This document shows, in pieces, positions 36,780-44,934 of a stretch of DNA of 64,000 bases. The position numbers and the translations under genes are program-made. This DNA comes from Owenweeksia sp048267305 (GTDB taxonomy: Bacteria > Bacteroidota > Bacteroidia > Flavobacteriales > Schleiferiaceae): positions 62,001-126,000 of the forward strand of contig JBLWXT010000011.1 in the NCBI GenBank assembly GCA_048267305.1, given 5' to 3'. The notes beneath the pieces were generated by a model that saw nothing but the letters and a program-made list of their open reading frames with translations, had not been told where the DNA came from and did not search any database. Position 1 is the stretch's first letter; every line of letters starts with the position of its first letter.

Positions 36780-36850
36780 TTTAAAATTTAAGGTTGAAAG
36801 TTAAATGTTCAAAGTTGTTCAGTTACTTGAAACTTTCAATCAAATATACG
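36780..36850. repeat. Short inverted repeat TTGAAAGTT / AACTTTCAA between genes
   Basis: TTGAAAGTT at 36794-36802 and AACTTTCAA at 36831-36839 are exact complements, with related words (TTCAAAGTTG) between them. It is AT-rich and holds no gene. One of the word-like tracts of the window. Confidence 0.5.
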
Positions 36851-36869
36851 TAGTGGCTAAAATATTAGC

Positions 36870-38912
36870 TTACCTAAGGCTATTTCTAAACAGAGTAATA
36901 CTTCCATTTTTTGATCCGGGTGAGCCATCATGCAAGGTGTAGTTAAGTATGTAATAGTAAACTCCATCACTCGCTTTCTGTCCATTTTCAGCATTACCAT
37001 CCCAAGGCAGGTTTTGCTGAGATTTTACAAGTACGCCATATCTGTTGTAGATGTTCAAAGTGTAGTCAGCAATATCTTCTCCCTTTATGGTCATTAAGTC
37101 ATTCTGCCCATCTCCATTAGGGGTAAATACATTGGGTACTTCAATTTGTTGTTTATTAATGTAAACGGTATCGTTCAGCTCAATCACGCAATTATCTTTT
37201 GTTACTATGGTGGTTGAAATAATGTAGGGCCCCGAGGCAGAATAACTGTGAGCGCTATACCTATCTGTAGATGTGGAGCCATCACCAAAATCCCACGTAA
37301 TTGGTTCGGATGAACTTGCCGATTGATATGAAAAATCAATGGGTTCACCAATGTCCGTTCTTTTAGGTTGAATGATGATATCGAAATCAGGTTCAGGATA
37401 GAGTGTAACAAACACTGTATCATAATAGGTTTGAGCATCACACGGGAAAGTCATGGCTACCCAATAAGGGCCGGCTGTATCTGCGCGAATAGTTTCTGTA
37501 GTATCTCCGTTGGACCACCTAAAGGAAGTGCCGTGAATGCCCGGCCTTGTAATATCAAGAAAATCACCTCTACACATGGTTAAGCTATCCACAGTAAATA
37601 ACTTTGAAAAATCACGGATAGCGTTACATACAGAAATCACTGAATCCAAATAAGGTATAGAAGTTAGATAAAACACCGAATCGGTTAATACCAGTGGGGT
37701 GGTAATAGGTTGATTTTCAAATGATGCTAATACCAAAGAAGCGGAAACAGTATCAATTACAGAAGTATCATTACAAAAGAAATTCACTTCTTCCATAGAC
37801 ATACGTGCTATCATAAGTTGATTAACGAATGCCCCGTTAACGTAATCAACAATTTGAGCTGTTCCATATAAACTTTCTTTTTGTAGCTCCACTGGCCCAA
37901 AGTTGCCAATAGCATAGTTTGGTGAAGTGCCTAATTGAAAATTCCTTTTAAATCGACCGTTGGCACCCACTTCCATAATAGCAGGATATATTTCAGAAGA
38001 AGTACTATCGGTAATAACATTCCAGCCCCAACCTAGCAGGTTGCCACGGTTATCCCTTCTTAAAGACCATGGGGTAAAATCCTTAGCCAGTTGGCCCCCC
38101 GTCATTACCTGACCATTGTTGTTTATTCTAAAAAGAATGGCGTCTGGCGAATTGTGTACATCGCTAAGCAAAATAAAGCCAGAAGAGATTTTGGCGGCTC
38201 CTCTTATTTGTTCAATACCGCCATATCTGGCTTGCCATTTAACCTTACCCGGTTTATTCACAAACATCATAGTTGTATCGTTTCCTACCACAAAACCATC
38301 ATTTCCGATAAACTCCAAAAATGGATAGTTCTTCATAGAAGGAAACTCATAGGAATGGGCATAAAGAATGTTTCCTGCTGTGTCAAGCTTTATAGCACCA
38401 ATTTCACCCTTACCCCAACCATGTATGCCTCCAATCCAATAATCACCATCTTTATTTATGTCAAAATCTAAAATTTCTTTTCCGTTATAAGGAACGGAGA
38501 ATTTTTTAGCTAGCTCAACACTTTTGCCGTCTTCGGAAAATCGCATTATTACCCAATAGACTTGTCCATTTTTTGAGGCATTGGTGACAAAAACTGGTCT
38601 CATTTTACTGTCTATCTGTAGTAGGCTTACATCGTTGGTGTAAAGGCTAAAACTATGGTCAGATTGGTGTTGATAGGACCAGTCTAAAACACCACATTCA
38701 TTATACTTGCTTAGAATAAGTGAGTAAACTGGACCATTCTGCATGGTAATAAATGAGCCGTCTGGTAGAACCTGAATATAGCTTTGGTAACCATTGCTGG
38801 TACCATAGTATTTTTTAAAAAACTCCTGTGAGTGGCCTGTTTGTAACAGGCAAAACATACCAACCAATAAGCAAAGTCTAATTGATAAGATGTTGGAAGT
38901 TTTGGAGGACAT
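36870..38912 (-). CDS. Secreted protein with PKD domain and T9SS type B sorting domain
   Basis: 680 residues. The signal peptide is LSIRLCLLVGMFCLLQTGHS. The first ~400 residues hold repeated beta-strand segments resembling a propeller-like beta structure (WVIMRFSEDGKSVEL and similar). A PKD domain (about 500-590, TWDFGDGSTSTDRYSAHSYSASGPY) follows. The C-terminus (VPNVFTPNGDGQNDLMTIKG, then IYNRYGVLVKS and SDGVYYYILNY) is the gliding-motility/type B sorting domain. It is probably a surface-exposed adhesin or accessory protein of type IX secretion. It has no neighbour of related function. Confidence 0.9.
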   Translation of the reverse strand: MSSKTSNILSIRLCLLVGMFCLLQTGHSQEFFKKYYGTSNGYQSYIQVLPDGSFITMQNGPVYSLILSKYNECGVLDWSYQHQSDHSFSLYTNDVSLLQIDSKMRPVFVTNASKNGQVYWVIMRFSEDGKSVELAKKFSVPYNGKEILDFDINKDGDYWIGGIHGWGKGEIGAIKLDTAGNILYAHSYEFPSMKNYPFLEFIGNDGFVVGNDTTMMFVNKPGKVKWQARYGGIEQIRGAAKISSGFILLSDVHNSPDAILFRINNNGQVMTGGQLAKDFTPWSLRRDNRGNLLGWGWNVITDSTSSEIYPAIMEVGANGRFKRNFQLGTSPNYAIGNFGPVELQKESLYGTAQIVDYVNGAFVNQLMIARMSMEEVNFFCNDTSVIDTVSASLVLASFENQPITTPLVLTDSVFYLTSIPYLDSVISVCNAIRDFSKLFTVDSLTMCRGDFLDITRPGIHGTSFRWSNGDTTETIRADTAGPYWVAMTFPCDAQTYYDTVFVTLYPEPDFDIIIQPKRTDIGEPIDFSYQSASSSEPITWDFGDGSTSTDRYSAHSYSASGPYIISTTIVTKDNCVIELNDTVYINKQQIEVPNVFTPNGDGQNDLMTIKGEDIADYTLNIYNRYGVLVKSQQNLPWDGNAENGQKASDGVYYYILNYTLHDGSPGSKNGSITLFRNSLR

Positions 38913-38985
38913 TGTAGTAAAATGTTTCAGGGCGGGAAAATAAATAAATTTGCAGAATACCCTTACATGGAATTAGCGATCGTAT

Positions 38986-39654
38986 TTAAGCCTTCCTCGC
39001 TCTCACCATCTCTCTCTTCCCTGGTGGGCCGGGGATTTTTTCTACCTGAAAACCCGCAGCCATCATGTTTCTACGTACATAGCCTTTGGAGCAGTAGGTT
39101 ACTAAAATCCCTCCTGTCTTAAGGCTTTCAAACATACTTTTAAAAATGTCGATAGTCCACAAATTGGGCTGGGCGCCAGGGGCAAAGGCATCAAAATAAA
39201 TGAGGTTATATTCCGCAGTAGCGGAGAAATTCTTAAAGTCTATCTCCTTTTTTAAAATGGAGAATTTTGGGGTGATCTCAATCCATTTTTCCCAAACCAC
39301 CTGATGAAGTTCCGTGAGGTACTTCATGATTTTTCTACCGCCAAGCATTTCGCCATAGTTTAGCTCCATTACCTCATTCATGCTTAGGGGGTACTTCTCT
39401 AAAGTTGTAAATAGTATTTGTAGGTTGTTTTTCTCTGCATCAAGCAAGGTGAGCAGGGGGGTGAGCCCTGTGCCAAAACCTATCTCTAAAATATGAATGG
39501 GCTCGCTATTGTTTAAAAACTGATGTAGCCCGGCCTCTATAAAAACATGGAGAGACTCCTGTAAAGCACCGTGGGTGGAATGGTAGTGTTGCTCCAATTC
39601 CGGCACAAACAGGGTAGAGGAATTGTCGTTGGTTTTTACAACTTGTCTATTCAT
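38986..39654 (-). CDS. mnmD: tRNA 5-methylaminomethyl-2-thiouridine methyltransferase, MnmD (stand-alone)
   Basis: 222-residue SAM-dependent methyltransferase acting on wobble uridine 34. It matches the MnmC-methyltransferase (DUF752) pattern: the HSTHGALQESLHVFIEAGL start, ILEIGFGTGLTPLLTL (SAM motif I), YFDAFAPGAQPNLWT and the tail YCSKGYVRRNMMAAGFQVEKIPGPPGKREMVRA. The FAD oxidase half of E. coli MnmC is absent, as in the stand-alone MnmD form. Its start overlaps the haem-lipoprotein gene by 8 bases. Confidence 0.93.
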   Translation of the reverse strand: MNRQVVKTNDNSSTLFVPELEQHYHSTHGALQESLHVFIEAGLHQFLNNSEPIHILEIGFGTGLTPLLTLLDAEKNNLQILFTTLEKYPLSMNEVMELNYGEMLGGRKIMKYLTELHQVVWEKWIEITPKFSILKKEIDFKNFSATAEYNLIYFDAFAPGAQPNLWTIDIFKSMFESLKTGGILVTYCSKGYVRRNMMAAGFQVEKIPGPPGKREMVRARKA

Positions 39655-40114
39655 TGAGTTTAAACGCCATCCTTTTTATTTTAGGCAACGGACCCTGGCA
39701 ATACACCTGGTGACAACTGGCACAGGTAAGTACCATTTCGTTATACGCAATTTTAGCCTGAGCAGGGGTAAGGGCATTTTCAATTTCCTTAAGGTCATCT
39801 TTGTATTGATCGGCCAATGCTTCAAAAGTGTTTCTGTTTTTATCAGAAATCATTCCTTTAGTGGCAACAGCATCATGCAGGGTGTAAAAGTCTTCCGGAA
39901 AACTTGGAGGCATTTCACCATTCTCGAGTTTTTGCTTCAGCTCCAGATTGGTGTCATACATTTTACGCATCAGTAAAACCAGTTCACTGGCCTCAGACAT
40001 TTCCAGCTTCTTGGTTTCCTTTACCTCAGATTTGGCTTCCGTTTCTGTTGACTGGTTACACCCAATAAAAAAGGATGCCCCAGCGAGGCATCCTGTAATT
40101 AATATCTTACGCAT
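39647..40114 (-). CDS. Small lipoprotein with a single C-terminal haem-binding CXXCH motif
   Basis: 155 residues with lipobox FIGC (Cys19) and a Glu/Lys/Ser linker, then a helical body. Near the C-terminus is the cytochrome c motif CASCHQVYC (Cys132, Cys135, His136 region), so one haem may bind there. The overall helical shape (four helices from about 45 on) resembles class II cytochrome c / c' where CXXCH is also C-terminal. It is 3 bp downstream of the DUF4920 gene and overlaps mnmD, so three genes form one operon. The electron partner is unknown. Confidence 0.82.
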   Translation of the reverse strand: MRKILITGCLAGASFFIGCNQSTETEAKSEVKETKKLEMSEASELVLLMRKMYDTNLELKQKLENGEMPPSFPEDFYTLHDAVATKGMISDKNRNTFEALADQYKDDLKEIENALTPAQAKIAYNEMVLTCASCHQVYCQGPLPKIKRMAFKLNE

Positions 40115-40117
40115 CAG

Positions 40118-40627
40118 TTATGATTTTGGCTTAATGATAACACCGGTGGCCACATAGGTAACACCTACTTCAGGTTCGGTAATTTCGGCAATCTCCTCTT
40201 CCGATTTACCGGCATCTTCAGCAAGGTGCTTCAGCATATCCACATCAGTGGTGGTAACCTTGGCATACCCTTCCAAAATAGCTGTTTCGCCATCAAGGTT
40301 TTTAGGTACAAAAAACTCGTAATCCTTAAAGGATACACGCATTTGCTCGCCATTTCCAAGGTCCATCTTCATCCAGCAGCCCTTCTTTTGGCAGGATTCA
40401 GTTACTATACCTTCCACCTTCATAGCGGCCGAATCCGAACCTTCCATTTTGGTAAGTAAGTCTGCAACCGGTATTGCTCCCTCATCTGTAATGGAGTCGC
40501 CATAGTATTGGTAATCAGGATTTATTTCAGAAACCGCAGTTTCCGTTTCCTCTTCAGTTTGGTTTGTAGTATTATTGCAGGCTGTAAGCAGGCTCACACT
40601 CAAGAATAAAAAGGCTAGCTTTTTCAT
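40118..40627 (-). CDS. DUF4920-family lipoprotein
   Basis: 169 residues with lipobox LTAC (Cys17), followed by a Glu/Thr/Asn linker. The family pattern GIVTESCQKKGCWMKMDLGNGEQMRVSF is intact: CQKKGCW holds two Cys that may bind metal or form a redox pair. Known only as a Bacteroidota periplasmic family; function unknown. It is the first gene of the operon with the haem lipoprotein and mnmD, with a TATATTTG element about 24 bp before the ATG. Confidence 0.88.
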   Translation of the reverse strand: MKKLAFLFLSVSLLTACNNTTNQTEEETETAVSEINPDYQYYGDSITDEGAIPVADLLTKMEGSDSAAMKVEGIVTESCQKKGCWMKMDLGNGEQMRVSFKDYEFFVPKNLDGETAILEGYAKVTTTDVDMLKHLAEDAGKSEEEIAEITEPEVGVTYVATGVIIKPKS

Positions 40628-40651
40628 TTTTTTTACTAAATTTTAGGGTTC

Positions 40652-40659
40652 CAAATATA
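40652..40659 (-). promoter_or_regulatory. Promoter -7 element of the DUF4920 operon
   Basis: TATATTTG on the minus strand, 24 bp before the ATG, matches TAnnTTTG. No TTTG was found 19-20 bp upstream. Confidence 0.45.
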
Positions 40660-40709
40660 CAAATCTGAAGAATTGTAGCAGCCCCCTCCATAAGAATCAT
40701 ATTATTAGC

Positions 40710-41759
40710 ATGAAAATATCTAAAGTAGAGAAGACAAGAATTGACTCGGTTGATTTTGACAACCTCGTTTTTGGTAAGGAATTTAGTGACCACATGTTGG
40801 TGTGTAAGTATAAGGATGGTAAGTGGGAAGAGCCGGAAATTAAGCCTTATGGCCCGTTTAGTTTTACGCCTGCTATGCATACCTTGCATTACGGACAGGC
40901 TATTTTTGAAGGCCAGAAGGCCTATTACAGGAAAGATGGTAAAATAAGTATTTTCAGGCCAGAGGCTAATGCCAAAAGGCTTAATCATTCGGCCAGACGT
41001 ATGTTTATGCCAGAATATCCGGTAGAACAATTTGTGGAAGGTGTAACCAAGCTGGTTGATATTGATCGTGCCTGGGTGCCAACCACACATGGTCATTCAC
41101 TATATATCAGACCTTTTATGTTTGGTAGTTCTGAGTTTGTTGCCGCTCGTCCTTCAGATGAATATATCTTCTGCATAATTATGAGTCCTGTAGGGCCGTA
41201 CTACTCGGGAGATGTAAAGGTAAAAGTGGAGGAAACCTATACCCGAAGTGCCACAGGTGGAGTAGGTTCTACCAAGTGTGCCGGTAACTATGGCGGTGCA
41301 TTTTTTGCAACCGACCAAGCCAAGAAGGAAGGTTACACTCAGGTTATTTGGACCGACCACAAGGATCATGAGTTGATTGAAGAATCAGGAACCATGAATG
41401 TGGGATTTGTTATAGACGACACCTTTATCACTCCACCCCTAAGTGAAAGAATTTTGGCAGGTATTACCCGTGAAAGTATTCTTACTTTATTGCGAGATAC
41501 CAACATTGTAAATAAAGTAGAAGAACGCCCCATAAAGGTAGAGGAGGTTATAGAGGCCGCCAAGCAGGGAAGACTGCAAGAGGCTTTTGGAATGGGCACG
41601 GCAGCTGTAATAAGCCAGATTTCTCAAATTGGTTTTAGAGGTACAGATTATGACGTAGCAACTCCGGATGATGGTTATGCTGCAAAAATTAAAAATGCCT
41701 TAACCGATATCCGTATGGGAGTGGTTGAAGATAAATACAACTGGATGGTGACTTTGTAA
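40710..41759 (+). CDS. ilvE: Branched-chain amino acid aminotransferase
   Basis: PLP-dependent aminotransferase of 349 residues, class IV fold, interconverting Leu/Ile/Val and their keto acids with glutamate. The PLP lysine is in VGSTKCAGNYGGAFFA. The signatures HYGQAIFEGQKAY and HELIEESGTMNVGFVI are also present. The length fits the branched-chain type II enzyme. It is divergent from the DUF4920 operon and ends in an intrinsic terminator facing the metK terminator. Confidence 0.95.
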   Translation: MKISKVEKTRIDSVDFDNLVFGKEFSDHMLVCKYKDGKWEEPEIKPYGPFSFTPAMHTLHYGQAIFEGQKAYYRKDGKISIFRPEANAKRLNHSARRMFMPEYPVEQFVEGVTKLVDIDRAWVPTTHGHSLYIRPFMFGSSEFVAARPSDEYIFCIIMSPVGPYYSGDVKVKVEETYTRSATGGVGSTKCAGNYGGAFFATDQAKKEGYTQVIWTDHKDHELIEESGTMNVGFVIDDTFITPPLSERILAGITRESILTLLRDTNIVNKVEERPIKVEEVIEAAKQGRLQEAFGMGTAAVISQISQIGFRGTDYDVATPDDGYAAKIKNALTDIRMGVVEDKYNWMVTL

Positions 41760-41785
41760 AAAGTAATTCTTTTTGTTTATGATAC

Positions 41786-41815
41786 AACCCGAAGAGAAAT
41801 CTTCGGGTTTTTTTG
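41786..41815 (+). terminator. Terminator of ilvE
   Basis: AACCCGAAGA / TCTTCGGGTT with a GAAA loop, then TTTTTTG. Confidence 0.92.
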
Positions 41816-41839
41816 TTTTCTTGATAGGCTTGTTTGGGC

Positions 41840-41873
41840 TTCGACTAAAGCCTGTCTTGAGCTTTTAGTCGAA
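41840..41873. repeat. Imperfect inverted repeat TTCGACTAAAGC / GCTTTTAGTCGAA
   Basis: 12- and 13-base arms differing by one inserted base, with a 9-base loop. It lacks a T run and sits between two convergent terminators. This looks like a degenerate copy of a dispersed palindromic element. Confidence 0.5.
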
Positions 41874-42031
41874 AGGTTCAGCCACGGGGCTAGGTGTTTC
41901 CGTGAATATGGATATTCCTAAAATCATAAATAAGGGACAGTAGGCAAGCCACAGTGGCAGTTGTCGCCCTTAGCATTTTATTAGGTAGGGTAAACTCAGG
42001 CCAAAGGGAATTCAATGTTTTCTAACAGCAC

Positions 42032-42063
42032 AAAAAAACCGCCCCGGTTTCCCGAAGCGGTTT
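42032..42063 (-). terminator. Terminator of metK
   Basis: AACCGCTTCGG / CCGGGGCGGTT on the minus strand (one G-T pair) with a GAAA loop, followed by a run of seven T. It is 20 bp past the metK stop. Confidence 0.9.
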
Positions 42064-42082
42064 AAAATCTATTATCTAAATC

Positions 42083-43336
42083 TTAAATCCCAAAAGCAGC
42101 TTTCACTTTATCTACATAATCTAGCTTTTCCCATGTAAATAGTTCTACGTCCATGGTTACATCTTCACCATTGGTGCCATGGAAAGTTTTAGTAACCGTT
42201 TCTGGCGTGCGGCCCATGTGTCCATAGGCAGCGGTTTCGCTATACATTGGGTTACGCAGCTTTAGGCGTTGCTCAATAAGTCCCGGGCGCATATCAAACA
42301 CTTCAGAAATCTTCTTGGCAATTTGACCATCCGTCATATCTACTTTTGCGGTACCGTAGGTATCTACAAAAATTCCCATAGGTTCCACAACGCCAATGGC
42401 GTAGGATACCTGTACCAAAATCTGATCTGCTAAACCTGCAGCTACAATGTTTTTGGCAATATGGCGGGTAGCATATGCAGCAGAGCGGTCAACCTTGCTT
42501 GGGTCTTTTCCACTAAAAGCACCACCACCGTGAGCACCTTTGCCACCGTAGGTATCCACAATAATCTTACGGCCAGTAAGCCCGGCATCACCGTGAGGTC
42601 CGCCAATTACAAATTTACCGGTTGGGTTAATGTGGTATTTAATATCGTCAGTAAACAGCTTTTGAAGCTCGGGTTTCAACTTTGCTTTTACTCTTGGTAT
42701 AAGTATTCCAACTATATCACTCTTAATTTTAGCCAACATGCTGGCTTCCTCCGCAAAATCATCATGCTGGGTAGAAACTACAATGTCAGTTATCCTTTGA
42801 GGTACGTTGTCATCAGAATACTCAATGGTTACCTGAGATTTTGCATCAGGACGTAAGTAAGGAATGTCGGTACCCTCTCTTCGCATATCCGCCAGCTCAA
42901 TCAATATTTTGTGACTTAAGTCAAGAGCCAAAGGCATATAGTTTTCAGTTTCGTTGGTGGCATAGCCAAACATCATTCCCTGATCACCTGCACCTTGCTC
43001 TTCTGGTGTACCACGGTCAACACCCTGGTTAATGTCTGATGATTGTTCATGAATGGCAGAAAGCACGCCACAGCTATCTGCTGAAAACATGTACTCACCC
43101 TTAGTATATCCAATTTTACGGATCACTTCGCGGGCCACTGTTTGCACATCTACATAGGCCTGCGACTTTACCTCACCGGCAAGTACAACCTGCCCGGTAG
43201 TTACCAAAGTTTCGCAAGCCACTTTGGAGTTTTTATCAAAAGCCAAAAAGTGATCAATTAGCGCGTCAGAAATTTGATCAGCGATTTTGTCCGGATGTCC
43301 TTCAGAAACAGATTCTGAAGTAAATAGATAAGCCAT
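42083..43336 (-). CDS. metK: S-adenosylmethionine synthetase (methionine adenosyltransferase)
   Basis: Makes SAM from methionine and ATP; 417 residues. The signatures are ESVSEGHPDKIADQISDALID, the catalytic loop GAGDQGMMFGYATNE and the phosphate loop GGKGAHGGGAFSGKDPSKVDRS. It is divergent from the SAM-riboswitch-controlled metH-metF operon. A TACATTTG element lies about 130 bp upstream, and the leader contains a hairpin at 43395-43426. No SAM riboswitch is seen on its own side. Confidence 0.98.
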   Translation of the reverse strand: MAYLFTSESVSEGHPDKIADQISDALIDHFLAFDKNSKVACETLVTTGQVVLAGEVKSQAYVDVQTVAREVIRKIGYTKGEYMFSADSCGVLSAIHEQSSDINQGVDRGTPEEQGAGDQGMMFGYATNETENYMPLALDLSHKILIELADMRREGTDIPYLRPDAKSQVTIEYSDDNVPQRITDIVVSTQHDDFAEEASMLAKIKSDIVGILIPRVKAKLKPELQKLFTDDIKYHINPTGKFVIGGPHGDAGLTGRKIIVDTYGGKGAHGGGAFSGKDPSKVDRSAAYATRHIAKNIVAAGLADQILVQVSYAIGVVEPMGIFVDTYGTAKVDMTDGQIAKKISEVFDMRPGLIEQRLKLRNPMYSETAAYGHMGRTPETVTKTFHGTNGEDVTMDVELFTWEKLDYVDKVKAAFGI

Positions 43337-43394
43337 AGTCTTTCTTTAAATAAAGTTATTGTCTTGTTAAACTCCGATAAGATTGTCTGCAGAA

Positions 43395-43426
43395 AATGGC
43401 TAAAGGACACTGCTTTAGCATTTTTT
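43395..43426 (+). promoter_or_regulatory. Hairpin in the metK leader, terminator-like on the plus strand
   Basis: AATGGCTAAAG / CTTTAGCATT with a GACACTG loop, followed on the plus strand by a run of T (TTTTTTT). No plus-strand gene precedes it. On the minus strand it lies in the metK 5' leader without a T run after it. It may block antisense or stray transcription or fold the metK leader. Confidence 0.4.
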
Positions 43427-43464
43427 TAGGTGGTTGCAATCAGACAAATTTCTCCACGGGTGGG

Positions 43465-43472
43465 CAAATGTA
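43465..43472 (-). promoter_or_regulatory. Promoter -7 element of metK
   Basis: TACATTTG on the minus strand matches TAnnTTTG, about 130 bp before the metK ATG, so the transcript would have a long leader. Confidence 0.5.
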
Positions 43473-43627
43473 AAATAAAAATTAAGGAAACCTTTATCCC
43501 CTTTGCATACTGTAGAATTTATCCAATAAAGCTTCAGTGTGAATAAAACTTATATGTTGATAATCAAAAGTATATGTATTGGGATGATGCAAATTGGGCG
43601 AATCTAAGCTATGCCTGACTAAAGACA

Positions 43628-43659
43628 TTTGGAGCGCATTGAAATTTGATGTTAATTTG
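43628..43659 (+). promoter_or_regulatory. Promoter of the met operon
   Basis: TTTG at 43628-43631 and TTAATTTG (one base off TAnnTTTG) at 43652-43659, spaced 20 bp. The predicted start falls within a few bases of the riboswitch 5' end, which fits well. Confidence 0.5.
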
Positions 43660-43665
43660 CTGTAG

Positions 43666-43777
43666 ACTTATCCAGAAAGACTGAGGGAATGGGCCCTATG
43701 ACGTCTTAGCAACCCGGGCTGGCCGGGTGCTAACTCCTACTCCGTTAAGGATCGCAAGATCTGGAGATAGATAAAGT
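43666..43777 (+). promoter_or_regulatory. SAM-I (S-box) riboswitch in the metH leader
   Basis: The core is clear: a P1 stem from ACTTATC (43666-) and its partner GATAAAGT (to 43777), then GAGGGAATGGGCCCTATGA, a TTAGCAACC, the GGGTGCTAACTCC P3/P4 region and the ATCTGGAGATAGAT closing side. This matches the SAM-I consensus of AGAxGGxxGAGGGA, GCAACC and GGTGC-AA-TCC. It is 63 bp upstream of metH part 1. It would reduce expression when SAM is abundant; the regulatory platform (transcription or translation) is not visible. Confidence 0.93.
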
Positions 43778-43839
43778 GTGTTCGTAAAACAATCCTTTAT
43801 AAAAGAAATCTGGTAAGTCATAGCTTAAAAGTTTAAACT

Positions 43840-44886
43840 ATGACAAAATCACTATTGGCCGAAGAGGCTAAAAAAAGAATCCTTGTTTTGGATGGCGCCA
43901 TGGGCACCATGATACAAGGTTACAAGCTTAAAGAGGAAGATTATCGCGGTGAGCGATTTAAGGATTACCCAAGTGATCTTAAAGGTAATAACGATCTTCT
44001 TTCCATCACTCAGCAACAGATTATTAAAGACATTCATGCCGCTTACTTTGAAGCTGGTGCTGATATTGTTGAAACCAATACTTTCAACAGTACACGTATT
44101 TCCATGGCGGATTATGATATGGAAGATTTGGTGCCCGAACTCAATTATGAGGCCGCCCGTATTGCCAGGGAAGTGGCGGATGAGTTTACTGCGAGAGAGC
44201 CCGAAAAGCCCCGGTTTGTAATTGGTTCCATGGGCCCTACCAATAAAACCGCCAGTCTTTCGCCTGATGTAAATAACCCTGGTTATCGCGCTATTGACTT
44301 TGATACACTGGCCACCAATTATACAGAGCAGGCACGAGCTTTAATTGATGGAGGGGTTGATGGACTACTCATTGAAACTGTATTTGACACCCTCAATGCC
44401 AAAGCCGCCCTCTTTGCCGTAATGGCCTTGTTTGATGAAATCGGAAGGGAACTGCCCATTATGGTTTCGGGAACTATAACCGATGCCAGCGGACGAACCC
44501 TAAGCGGACAAACTGCCGAAGCATTCCTTATTAGTATTTCACATGCTCCCTTATTTTCAGTAGGACTGAATTGTGCCTTGGGAGCTTCACAACTTCGTCC
44601 GTATTTACAGGTTTTATCCCGCAATAGCGGATTTAATATTAGCGCCCACCCCAATGCGGGCTTACCTAATGCCTTTGGAGAATATGATGAAACTCCCGAA
44701 AAAATGGCCGCTCAAATAAAGGAATATCTGGATTTGGGTTTGGTGAATGTTATTGGTGGTTGTTGTGGTACAGGGCCGGAGCATATTAGGGCAATAGCAG
44801 ATTTGGTTAAGGAGTATGAGCCGAGGAAGGCAAATAGTCCTCAGTCGATAGACCACAGTACGGAGACGACAGTGTTTAATTCATAG
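43840..44886 (+). CDS. metH: Methionine synthase part 1: homocysteine-binding domain
   Basis: 348-residue homocysteine S-methyltransferase module corresponding to the first ~350 residues of cobalamin-dependent MetH. The zinc ligands are the Cys in GLNCALGASQLRP and the Cys308-Cys309 pair in NVIGGCCGTGPEHIRA. The start LVLDGAMGTMIQGYKL is standard. It ends in an odd Ser/Thr tail (PQSIDHSTETTVFNS) whose DNA contains a word also found after the following gene. It is split from the folate/B12 part; the two polypeptides would act together. Just upstream is the SAM-I riboswitch. Confidence 0.95.
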   Translation: MTKSLLAEEAKKRILVLDGAMGTMIQGYKLKEEDYRGERFKDYPSDLKGNNDLLSITQQQIIKDIHAAYFEAGADIVETNTFNSTRISMADYDMEDLVPELNYEAARIAREVADEFTAREPEKPRFVIGSMGPTNKTASLSPDVNNPGYRAIDFDTLATNYTEQARALIDGGVDGLLIETVFDTLNAKAALFAVMALFDEIGRELPIMVSGTITDASGRTLSGQTAEAFLISISHAPLFSVGLNCALGASQLRPYLQVLSRNSGFNISAHPNAGLPNAFGEYDETPEKMAAQIKEYLDLGLVNVIGGCCGTGPEHIRAIADLVKEYEPRKANSPQSIDHSTETTVFNS

Positions 44887-44934
44887 GGGAGTGCCCAACG
44901 AGAATATTAAATAATAACTCAAAAACAGTTTACT

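Larger units (their letters stand above)
41760..42082. other. Convergent gap between ilvE and metK
   Basis: 323 bp without a gene. It holds the ilvE terminator, an imperfect inverted repeat at 41840-41873, a small palindrome GCCACAGTGGC near 41950 and the metK terminator. No open reading frame of note. Confidence 0.6.

Noticed and set aside
38945..38952. TAAATTTG on the plus strand, resembling a promoter
   Set aside because: No plus-strand gene follows; AT-rich DNA gives this word by chance.
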